DNA of 6,786 bases from Bacteroidales bacterium UBA3297. Its GTDB lineage: Bacteria; Bacteroidota; Bacteroidia; Bacteroidales; Paludibacteraceae. Both the position numbers and the translations under genes were made by a program. The notes below the pieces were generated by a model. The model saw only the letters and a program-made list of their open reading frames with translations. It did no database searches and had not been told where the DNA came from. The stretch lies in the NCBI GenBank assembly GCA_002362105.1, contig DETD01000031.1, positions 152,510 to 159,295 of the forward strand, read 5' to 3'. Positions 1 to 5,520 of the stretch are shown piece by piece (the first letter of the stretch is position 1; each line of letters opens with the position of its first letter).

Positions 1-18
1 CAGCTGAACTAACGCACC
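1..18 (-). tRNA. tRNA 5' end, probably tRNA-Asp (cut by window edge)
   Basis: Read on the minus strand, the first bases give a 7-nt acceptor strand GGTGCGT, then TA at tRNA positions 8-9, then a D-stem GTTC followed by AGCTG, which is the normal start of a bacterial elongator tRNA. The gene begins at position 18 and runs off the left edge, so the anticodon is not visible. Asp is inferred: the acceptor strand is exactly complementary to the 3' end of the tRNA at the right edge (ACGCACC plus discriminator G), and G73 with this D-stem fits tRNA-Asp. A tRNA of another identity with the same acceptor stem is not excluded. A promoter in the right place lies just upstream. Confidence 0.8.
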
Positions 19-55
19 AGTTTTTATAATTGCAAGCCTTATCGGTTTTGCAGTG

Positions 56-87
56 CAAAGTTAGAACAAAAATCAGACATATACAAA
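56..87 (-). promoter_or_regulatory. Bacteroidota-type promoter for the left-edge tRNA
   Basis: On the minus strand the -7 element TAACTTTG (plus 56-63) matches the Bacteroidota consensus TAnnTTTG exactly. A -33 element TTTG (plus 84-87) lies 20 bp further upstream, the usual spacing. Transcription would start around position 50, giving a leader of about 30 nt before the tRNA at position 18. Confidence 0.7.
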
Positions 88-124
88 CCCAGAGCAAAAT
101 ATTTCTATCTATTTCACACGAAAA

Positions 125-244
125 ATGAAATTGGGAGGAAAGCACCCCATAAAGTGGCAGGGAGGCATCAGCAGCACCATTTTATTCTACTCTGCTTACT
201 TTCTGTGCACATTTGCTCTTTCAGAGGGCAGGCAGACCCTCTAA
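125..244 (+). CDS. possible small membrane peptide (39 aa), doubtful
   Basis: An ATG at 125 opens 39 codons ending in TAA at 242-244. The peptide starts with a basic stretch (MKLGGKHPIKWQGG) and then has one hydrophobic segment of about 16-18 residues (roughly residues 18-34), so it could be a single-pass small membrane protein. It lies just upstream of the 128-aa membrane protein, and its stop overlaps that gene's candidate -7 box. I see no clear promoter or ribosome binding site for it and do not recognise the sequence. A chance ORF is at least as likely. Confidence 0.25.
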   Translation: MKLGGKHPIKWQGGISSTILFYSAYFLCTFALSEGRQTL

Positions 245-249
245 TTTTG
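223..249 (+). promoter_or_regulatory. candidate promoter with a 6-bp inverted repeat, upstream of the small membrane protein gene
   Basis: TAATTTTG at 242-249 matches the TAnnTTTG -7 consensus and sits 25 bp before the ATG at 275, leaving a short A-rich leader typical of this phylum. No good -33 TTTG is found at the usual spacing (the nearest, at 212-215, is 26 bp away), so the promoter may be weak or regulated. Immediately upstream, AGAGGG (223-228) and CCCTCT (237-242) form a perfect 6-bp inverted repeat with an 8-nt loop. Its last base overlaps the -7 box, so it could be an operator. Confidence 0.4.
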
Positions 250-274
250 CGTCAAAAACAAAACTTAAACGATT

Positions 275-661
275 ATGATCACATTTCTAACATTTGTTCC
301 ACTGGTATTAGTCGTCTTTACGGTGTTCAGTATAGCTTCCAAATTAGGGCTGGAAGACTCATTAGCAATTGTTTCGCTCGTCACCATACCAATAGCAGGC
401 ATCTTTCTGTACTACACCAACCCAAACGCGCTCTTTTACATATACTCTGCCATTTGTGCCATTTTCTTTCTAATCATATCTGTAAAATTTTACGACACCT
501 ACATTCCATTTATCGTTATCGCCATATCGGCGACGGCCGTCTACTTTTTGAAGACCGACACAAAAATCTACAACGATCTGTTTTTAAGTTGCTGTTTCAG
601 CTACATAGCCATCATTATCGCCGCATTGAAAATTTTATCGAGCGAACTGGGGCATCACTAA
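275..661 (+). CDS. small multi-pass membrane protein of unknown function (128 aa)
   Basis: The 128-residue product is strongly hydrophobic. Five candidate transmembrane segments can be seen at about residues 3-22, 28-47, 51-70, 75-92 and 100-120, separated by short loops with a few charged residues (for example LEDS at 26-29 and KTDTK at 93-97). There is no signal peptide distinct from the first helix, and no motif I recognise. This frame is preferred over the overlapping frame starting at 154 because it has coherent alternation of helices and polar loops and a -7 box 25 bp upstream; the other frame gives a Cys/His-rich sequence of no obvious character. No neighbour is clearly co-transcribed: the left side is a divergent tRNA promoter and the right side is a decayed tRNA. 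It could be an inner-membrane protein of almost any role, and I assign none. That it is a real gene is likely but unproven. Confidence 0.6.
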   Translation: MITFLTFVPLVLVVFTVFSIASKLGLEDSLAIVSLVTIPIAGIFLYYTNPNALFYIYSAICAIFFLIISVKFYDTYIPFIVIAISATAVYFLKTDTKIYNDLFLSCCFSYIAIIIAALKILSSELGHH

Positions 662-668
662 GCCAAAA

Positions 669-685
669 GAGTCACACGCACCGCA
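669..685 (+). repeat. short inverted copy of the tRNA 3'-terminal sequence
   Basis: On the plus strand, GAGTC (669-673) is followed by ACACGCACCGCA (674-685). The last ten bases equal the acceptor end of the right-edge tRNA, and GAGTC is the tail of its T-loop. The segment is complementary to the minus-strand tRNA remnant about 85 bp away: 677-685 pairs with 769-777 over 9 bp, and 669-673 pairs with 783-787. It could be a shred of tRNA sequence in opposite orientation or a long-loop inverted repeat. Chance similarity is possible because the match is short and gapped. Confidence 0.3.
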
Positions 686-735
686 CAACGGCTTTCAAAA
701 AAAAGTCGGACTAAAAACCTTACACAATATACCCT

Positions 736-766
736 AAAAAAAGAGAATCGAATTATCGACGCTCTT
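736..766 (-). terminator. intrinsic terminator downstream of the tRNA remnant
   Basis: On the minus strand this forms AAGAG/CTCTT and TCGA/TCGA stems around a TAAT loop (plus 741-766), followed by a run of seven T (plus 736-742, partly within the stem). It occupies the same place relative to the tRNA 3' end as the terminator at 6730-6759, so the pair was probably copied together. Confidence 0.6.
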
Positions 767-793
767 TCTGCGGTGCGCATGGGACTCGAACGC
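762..793. repeat. direct repeat copy 1: tRNA 3' end plus trailer (partner at 6755-6786)
   Basis: Positions 762-793 match 6755-6786 at 30 of 32 bases with no gap. The differences are 778 (C versus T) and 792 (G versus C). The repeat covers the T-loop, acceptor 3' strand, discriminator and the start of the terminator. The partner copy is limited by the window edge, so the true extent of similarity is unknown. Confidence 0.85.
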
Positions 794-840
794 TTGGTAA
801 ACAGGTATCTTGACAAGATTCCGGACTCTTGCCATAAACT
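771..840 (-). pseudogene. degenerate tRNA-Asp-like remnant
   Basis: Read on the minus strand, the 3' end is tRNA-like: T-loop TTCGAGT (784-790), T-stem 3' strand CCCAT, acceptor strand GCGCACC and discriminator G at 771. The T-stem 5' strand (AAGCG) makes only 3 of 5 pairs. No matching 5' acceptor strand GGTGCGC exists: the bases where it should lie (about 840-850) are A/T-rich. Further in, GAATC-TTGTCAA-GATAC (805-821) can form an anticodon arm with 4 of 5 pairs, U33 and a GTC (Asp) anticodon, but it sits about 4 nt too far from the T-loop. This is either a decayed full tRNA-Asp or just its 3' end left by integration at a tRNA. It cannot fold as a functional tRNA. The left boundary is firm and the right boundary approximate. 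Confidence 0.65.
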
Positions 841-1062
841 TTTTTCAATTCTTAATGTTGATTTTAAGGACTGCTAAATTAAAAGAACAATATCAGAAGC
901 ATCTTAAAAGACAGCGGGACGGCACACCATTGAACCTGTTCGAAACACCCGAAAAGTTTCAAATCGCCTAAAACTCTTAGTATTAAAGCCACCAAACAGA
1001 CAATATTTGTTGGCAAATACATTTTTTCGGAATATTTTATCCGTATCATGTATGTTTTTTTA

Positions 1063-1070
1063 TAATTTTG
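1063..1070 (+). promoter_or_regulatory. candidate -7 element of the operon promoter
   Basis: TAATTTTG, preceded by TA and followed by CG, matches the Bacteroidota TAnnTTTG box and is the best such site upstream of gene 1. No TTTG -33 element is seen about 20 bp upstream, which would suit a promoter needing an activator or an alternative sigma factor. Transcription starting near 1076 would give a leader of about 155 nt before the ATG at 1232. Confidence 0.45.
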
Positions 1071-1179
1071 CGTTGAAAAAAGAAGGATATAGTACAGTAT
1101 TAAACTTGTCATTTGCAAATTCACAGTTCAGGACTGTACATTATTTATGTAGTTAGTCGTTTCACAACCACCTGTCATA

Positions 1180-1222
1180 GGGTTCTTACAGTTGGCGTTG
1201 TTAAAAAAAGGAAAGAGAACCC
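1180..1222 (+). promoter_or_regulatory. 5' leader inverted repeat enclosing the ribosome binding region of gene 1
   Basis: GGGTTCT (1180-1186) and AGAACCC (1216-1222) are perfectly complementary over 7 bp with a 29-nt loop. The loop carries an A-rich purine tract with AAGGAAAG (1208-1215), the only Shine-Dalgarno-like sequence near the start codon, and the hairpin ends 9 nt before the ATG. It may influence translation of gene 1, but a role is inferred only. Confidence 0.35.
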
Positions 1223-1231
1223 CCAAAATTT

Positions 1232-2911
1232 ATGAAGTCTAAACATATTTTACCTTGGATTTTTCTGCTGTTCTGTTCATTCACACAGGCCCAAGAAACA
1301 TTAAGTCCAGATTTTTTCCGGAAGCATACCGCATTGAATGGTCTTAAAAACCAGCAGGCAATAGTTCTTCCCGAATTAGAAAGAGAAGGATGCGAATTTT
1401 TAGAATGGAACACAAAAGAGGATGGAACTGGCAAATCGTACAAGCCAGGAGAAAAGTTCACGCCTGATGGGGACACGACCCTTTATGCCATTTGGAAGAA
1501 AAAAGACCCTAAAGACCCAGAAAATGGAAATGGCAACGGGAATGGGAACGGAAACGGTAATGGCAATGGCAACGGAAATGGGAATGGCAACGGAAACGGA
1601 AATGGTAATGGCAATGGCAACGGAAATGGGAATGGCAACGGAAACGGAAATGGGAATGGCAATGGGAATGGAAACGGTAATGGCAACGGAAAAACAAACG
1701 TTACCTACGAAACGATAAACGTTTTACTTTGTGAGGGAGAAACCTACAAAATCGGCAACAAAGAATTCTCAACACCAGGGACCCACACAACGAAGTTAGC
1801 CAACAAACAAGGCGGCGATTCAATTGTCACCCTGAACATAGAGCAAGCGCCAAAAGACACCGTAGAGATAAAGGACTACATCGTGGACAAGACCCACTAT
1901 GAAGGCAACGGATTCTCGGTTGACATAAAAGAGGGGACAGTCAGCACCTACACCCAGACACTGAAAAACCAATATGGTTGTGACAGCATAGTAACGCTCG
2001 TCCTCACCTCCTACATCCAGCCATCGCCCATATACGAGACCATCTGCAAAGGCGAGACCTTTACCATAGCAGGGAAGACCTTCGACAAAACCGGCGACTA
2101 CGAAGTTGTGCTTGGAAAATTCAAGGGAAGCGACGCAGACTCGACACAACAAATACACCTGTTTGTGTCCGAGCCAAACGAGACAACACTTTATGACACC
2201 ATTTCAATTGCCGACAGAAAATATAAAAAGAACGGTTTCAACATAAAAAAGCTTAAAGTCGGCGAGAACACTTACACCAAAACCTACAAGAACCAATTCG
2301 GCTGCGACAGCGTGGTCACACTGGTGTTGGAAGTTGCCCCACACACCGTTTACGGAGAAGAAATAGACGAAGCAATTTGCGACAATGAGACCTACACATA
2401 CAACGGCGAGACCTACAAGCCTGGCAACAGCTACACTTTGCATGAAACAACAGCCCTAGGCTACGACAGTGTGGTTATATTGAACATAAAGAGTTTGCCA
2501 ACCAGCAAGAGCCGCTATTCGGCCACAGTAAATATTGGAGACAGCTATTCGGAAAACGGTTTTGAGTTGCCAGTGCAGGAAAAAGAAGGCGTATTCTTCC
2601 ACAAACTGACAACCACAAACGGTTATGGATGCGACAGCACCATAACTCTGCAGTTGAACGTCGTAATTCCGAAAGACACCATAACAGTTCCAACCCTGTT
2701 CACACCCTATTTTCGAAATGGGAAAAACGACATCTTTATGGACGATTACGAAGTCTACATCTACGACCGTTATGGCAACCTGGTCTGCCACTCTAAAAAC
2801 GGTTGGGACGGATATTATAAAGGAAAACTTGCCGACCCAGGCGTCTATATTTACACAATCATACTGAAAGACAAGAGAAAGAAGAAAGGGACAATTGAAC
2901 TATATAAATAA
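1232..2911 (+). CDS. secreted modular surface protein: InlB repeat, Gly-Asn linker, six Cys modules, T9SS type B C-terminal domain
   Basis: The 559-aa product is probably exported by Sec and then moved across the outer membrane by the type IX secretion system. A signal peptide occupies residues 1-20 (hydrophobic core PWIFLLFCSF, cleavage near TQA-Q). Residues about 45-89 resemble an InlB/Listeria-Bacteroides repeat (FLEWNTKEDGTG, YKPGEKF, TTLYAIW). Residues 98-153 are 28 Asn-Gly dipeptides, a flexible linker. Residues about 157-480 are six modules of 48-57 residues in alternating A and B types: A has C-x-x-E-T-Y/F near its start, B has NGF and ends in GCDS. Residues about 487-559 match the gliding-motility-associated C-terminal domain (CHU_C), with EVYIYDRYGNLV, GWDG and DPGVYIYTIILK. 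Mature-part cysteines are at 54, 167, 250, 272, 358, 383, 467 and 519. It is first in a four-gene operon, 20 bp before its paralog. An adhesin or matrix role is likely from the architecture, but the ligand is unknown. Confidence 0.9.
   Translation: MKSKHILPWIFLLFCSFTQAQETLSPDFFRKHTALNGLKNQQAIVLPELEREGCEFLEWNTKEDGTGKSYKPGEKFTPDGDTTLYAIWKKKDPKDPENGNGNGNGNGNGNGNGNGNGNGNGNGNGNGNGNGNGNGNGNGNGNGNGNGNGNGNGKTNVTYETINVLLCEGETYKIGNKEFSTPGTHTTKLANKQGGDSIVTLNIEQAPKDTVEIKDYIVDKTHYEGNGFSVDIKEGTVSTYTQTLKNQYGCDSIVTLVLTSYIQPSPIYETICKGETFTIAGKTFDKTGDYEVVLGKFKGSDADSTQQIHLFVSEPNETTLYDTISIADRKYKKNGFNIKKLKVGENTYTKTYKNQFGCDSVVTLVLEVAPHTVYGEEIDEAICDNETYTYNGETYKPGNSYTLHETTALGYDSVVILNIKSLPTSKSRYSATVNIGDSYSENGFELPVQEKEGVFFHKLTTTNGYGCDSTITLQLNVVIPKDTITVPTLFTPYFRNGKNDIFMDDYEVYIYDRYGNLVCHSKNGWDGYYKGKLADPGVYIYTIILKDKRKKKGTIELYK
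1523..1690 (+). repeat. hexanucleotide repeat, 28 units of AAYGGN, coding (Asn-Gly)28
   Basis: Twenty-eight consecutive 6-bp units, each AAT or AAC followed by a GGN codon, run in frame inside gene 1. Third positions vary, so it is imperfect at DNA level but perfect at protein level. A higher-order duplication is visible: 1562-1609 and 1610-1657 are 48-bp blocks of eight units with one difference (T versus G at 1606/1654). Because the unit is 6 bp, changes in copy number keep the frame and alter linker length by two residues at a time. The flanking paralog lacks the tract. Confidence 0.95.
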
Positions 2912-2931
2912 CCTACATTTTACCTCAAGAA

Positions 2932-4221
2932 ATGTTCAAAAAGATTAAAAGTTTGCTGATGATTCTTTTGTTGGCGACATGGCCAGCCATGCAGGCACAA
3001 AAGAATCAGAAGCCAAACACAACTATTGACGCTTTGCTTTGCGCAAACGACACCTTCAGAATAGGAGACAAAGAATTCACCACTCCAGGCGTTTACACCA
3101 TAAAGATGAAAGACAAGCAAGGGGGAGATTCCATTGTGAACTTAAACCTCAAGCCTGCGAGGACGGACACCGTGATTATTAACGACTTCATCGTCAACGA
3201 GACCCATTACAACAAGAATGGCTTCACGGTCGACGTAAAGCTAGGCACCCTCAGTTTTTTCTCAAAGACCCTCAAAAACGAATATGGTTGCGACAGTACG
3301 GTGACCCTGATACTGAATTCCCTTACCCAACCCATACCCGTCTACGACACCATCTGTAAAGGCGAGAGCTACACCATTCATGGTGAGACCTTCGACCAGA
3401 CCGGCGAATACAAAATAGTTCTTGGCAAATACAAAGGCTGCGACTGCGACTCATCGTTACAGCTCCACCTTTTTGTAGCCGAACCCAACGACACCACCAT
3501 CTACGACACCACCTCCACCGCAAAAGGAAGCTATACGGCAAATGGCTTCAACATTGGGGAACTAACAGCCGGAGCCTCTACCTACACCGAAACATTTAAA
3601 AACCAATTCGGTTGCGACAGTACAGTCACCTTGTCGCTATATGTAAGCCCAGACTCCGCATACAGCAATCACCTATACGAGGAAATCTGCGAGAACGAGA
3701 CATTCACCTATAAAGACAGCGCCTACAAGCCGGGCAGAACCTACATTCTGCACGAGACAACAGCCACTGGAGCCGACTCGATTGTATATCTGCATATTAA
3801 AAAACTACCAACCAGCACGTTCCATTACTATGCAGCCGTTTTCAAAGGATACGACTACCAATACTACGGATTTGACTTGCCAGTACAAGAAAAAGTTGGA
3901 GTATTCTACCACAAACTGACAAAGACAAACAGGTATGGTTGCGACAGCGTGGTCACGGTGCAGCTGAAAGTTGTGGAGCCAATAGACAGCACAATTATAC
4001 CAACGCTGTTTACGCCTCACACCCGCGATGGCAAAAACGACGTCTTCATGAAAGGTTACGAAGTCTACATCTACGACCGTTATGGCAACCTGGTTTGCCA
4101 CTCTAAAGACGGTTGGGACGGCAGCTACAGAGGAGAGACAGCCGACCCAGGCGTATACATCTACACAATAATCTTAAAAGACGACAGAAAAAAGAAAGGG
4201 TCTATTGAAGTATACAAATAA
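2932..4221 (+). CDS. secreted six-module Cys-repeat protein with T9SS type B C-terminal domain; paralog of the upstream gene
   Basis: The 429-aa product has a signal peptide (KKIKSLLMILLLATWPAMQA, cleavage near QA-Q at residue 22-23), six alternating A/B modules at about residues 30-350, and a CHU_C-type C-terminal sorting domain at about 357-429. It is colinear with residues 160-559 of the upstream protein at a constant offset of 130, and the last 73 residues agree at 59 positions (about 81%). It lacks the InlB repeat and the Gly-Asn linker. Cysteines are at 37, 120, 142, 170, 172, 228, 253, 337 and 389; the pair 170/172 (GCDCDS) is replaced by GSDADS in the paralog. The start is chosen for the signal peptide and the 20-bp gap from the upstream stop; no Shine-Dalgarno is visible. 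It is expected on the cell surface or released, exported through T9SS with help from the PorP/SprF-like protein downstream. Its molecular function is not known. Confidence 0.9.
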   Translation: MFKKIKSLLMILLLATWPAMQAQKNQKPNTTIDALLCANDTFRIGDKEFTTPGVYTIKMKDKQGGDSIVNLNLKPARTDTVIINDFIVNETHYNKNGFTVDVKLGTLSFFSKTLKNEYGCDSTVTLILNSLTQPIPVYDTICKGESYTIHGETFDQTGEYKIVLGKYKGCDCDSSLQLHLFVAEPNDTTIYDTTSTAKGSYTANGFNIGELTAGASTYTETFKNQFGCDSTVTLSLYVSPDSAYSNHLYEEICENETFTYKDSAYKPGRTYILHETTATGADSIVYLHIKKLPTSTFHYYAAVFKGYDYQYYGFDLPVQEKVGVFYHKLTKTNRYGCDSVVTVQLKVVEPIDSTIIPTLFTPHTRDGKNDVFMKGYEVYIYDRYGNLVCHSKDGWDGSYRGETADPGVYIYTIILKDDRKKKGSIEVYK

Positions 4222-4236
4222 CAAGAAAAGAACAAC

Positions 4237-5511
4237 ATGAAGAAACCAGTTATCACTGCCATTGCAATCCTAATAACGACGACCGCCCTATCAATAGAAC
4301 GAAAGTTCTTAGAAGGCTACACCATAGAGCAATCGCGCACCAACACAGAAAAAGCAGAGGGGGGTCTTTCCCTGCTGAACGGAAAGCTGGCCTTTACCAG
4401 AAACGACACCGTCTACTTGGCAGAAATGGGCGACAGCCTGGACATTCAATCCATAACCCCAATGCCCGACCTCAGCAGTTTAGGCATAGAAGGCCAGTTT
4501 ACCCAATACGGCAAAACCATCATTTTTTCAAAAGGGGGCGAGCTCTACCAAGCAGAACAGGTCAACAACCTTTGGGGGAATCCTCAGAAATTGAAGATTG
4601 ACGGACTTGGCGGAGGCCGAACAGAAATAAAGGGGACATCGTTTGCCGCAAGAAGATGGACCTACCGAGAGCCTGCAGTGAAAGGCATGTACAACCCTGC
4701 GCTTTCGAAGAACGGGAAACGCCTCTACTACTCTGCAACATTTGAAGGCGGAGCCGGCGGAAAGGATATTTGGTATTCAGACTGGAACACCGACCGATGG
4801 TCGGCACCAGTAAACATGGGCGAAAGAATCAACACCTCCGCCGATGAAGACTTCCCATTCTTGGCAGGCGACAGCTCATTCTATTTTACGTCTAGCACCA
4901 GCGACACGCTAACGGGTTCGAACATCTTCAAGACCAGCCTTACAGACCGTACAAGACCAGAGATGATACCAACAGCCTTCAACACCAACAGCAACGACGA
5001 GAATTTTGTAGTGGTAAACGGCTGTCCGTTCCTCATTTCCAACCGAGACGGCAACGACAACATCTACCGTCCTGAGAAACAGAAGCCTGTAATAGTAGAG
5101 ACCGTACCAGCCGACACTGTGCCGGCGGAAGCCATCGTCAAGACCGACACCGCAATGAAGGTGATAAGGAAGGACTACAACACCTGCATCTTCTACTTCG
5201 ATTTCGACAAGACATCGCTGATTGACAGCTACGATAAAGAATTCGACTACATCTACGAATTCATCACCTCTAATCCAGACAGCAAATTCCTGATAAACGG
5301 ACATACCGACACCCGAGGCACCGAAAAGTACAACAAAAAACTTTCAATCAGCCGAGCAAAGATTGTTCGCGACCGACTTGTAAAGATGGGCGTAGACAAG
5401 AGGCGTTTGGTACACCAGGGATTCGGAGAGTTACAGCCAGAAATCAGGGATGCGAAAACCGAAGAAGAGCACCAGAAGAACCGCCGTGTAGAAATCATCA
5501 AACTTGACTAA
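4237..5511 (+). CDS. OmpA-family protein with N-terminal PD40/WD40-like repeats
   Basis: A 424-aa periplasmic or outer-membrane-associated protein. Residues 1-19 form a hydrophobic N-terminal signal (cleavage site unclear; no lipobox Cys). Residues about 41-278 contain beta-propeller-type PD40 repeats, the clearest being NPALSKNGKRLYYSA followed by GGKDIWYS and NTDRWSAPVNMG (153-194), then DEDFPFLAGDSSFYFTSS (203-220) and NRDGNDNIYR (269-278). A Pro/Val/Thr-rich linker follows (281-305). Residues 316-424 are an OmpA C-terminal peptidoglycan-binding domain: FYFDFDKTSL, NGHTDTRG with the key Asp358, SRAKIVRDRL with Arg373, and a terminal NRRVEI. Lengths and order fit OmpA proteins found beside PorP/SprF genes. 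The T9SS protein PorE of Porphyromonas also joins a WD40-like region to OmpA but has an additional TPR region absent here. The likely role is tying the outer-membrane partner to peptidoglycan. It starts 15 bp after gene 2. Confidence 0.92.
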   Translation: MKKPVITAIAILITTTALSIERKFLEGYTIEQSRTNTEKAEGGLSLLNGKLAFTRNDTVYLAEMGDSLDIQSITPMPDLSSLGIEGQFTQYGKTIIFSKGGELYQAEQVNNLWGNPQKLKIDGLGGGRTEIKGTSFAARRWTYREPAVKGMYNPALSKNGKRLYYSATFEGGAGGKDIWYSDWNTDRWSAPVNMGERINTSADEDFPFLAGDSSFYFTSSTSDTLTGSNIFKTSLTDRTRPEMIPTAFNTNSNDENFVVVNGCPFLISNRDGNDNIYRPEKQKPVIVETVPADTVPAEAIVKTDTAMKVIRKDYNTCIFYFDFDKTSLIDSYDKEFDYIYEFITSNPDSKFLINGHTDTRGTEKYNKKLSISRAKIVRDRLVKMGVDKRRLVHQGFGELQPEIRDAKTEEEHQKNRRVEIIKLD

Positions 5512-5520
5512 TCAGAGACC

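Larger units (their letters stand above)
880..1231. other. gene-free region: operon promoter and leader
   Basis: About 350 bp of AT-rich DNA without a convincing coding region. Its first two thirds (880-1060) show nothing I can name. The rest holds a -7 promoter box (1063-1070), a perfect 10-bp palindrome ATTTGCAAAT (1111-1120), a 5-bp inverted repeat ACAGT/ACTGT (1123-1127 and 1133-1137), and an inverted repeat around the ribosome binding region (1180-1222). A minus-strand open frame across 879-1124 looks spurious. Confidence 0.6.

Noticed and set aside
154..714. 186-codon plus-strand frame overlapping the small membrane protein
   Set aside because: It is in another frame over the five-helix protein, gives a His/Cys/Ser-rich product without recognisable structure, and lacks a promoter fit; treated as a shadow.
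662..877. Open frame continuing after the stop of the membrane protein, with an ATG at 779 giving a 32-aa protein-like peptide
   Set aside because: The frame crosses the terminator and the antisense of a tRNA 3' end, a common source of spurious open frames; there is no ribosome binding site and the only ATG lies inside the tRNA T-stem.
879..1124. 81-codon minus-strand frame
   Set aside because: AT-rich low-complexity DNA produces a hydrophobic-looking product; it has no promoter or start signal and overlaps the operon's promoter region.
1523..1690. CRISPR array
   Set aside because: The repeat is a continuous 6-bp coding repeat with no spacers, and no cas genes are present.
1483..1718. Long frames in the hexanucleotide repeat coding Met/Ala/Thr/Glu or Pro/Leu/Phe repeats
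   Set aside because: Any 6-bp repeat without stops is open in several frames; the Asn-Gly frame is continuous with a signal peptide and known domains, the others are not.
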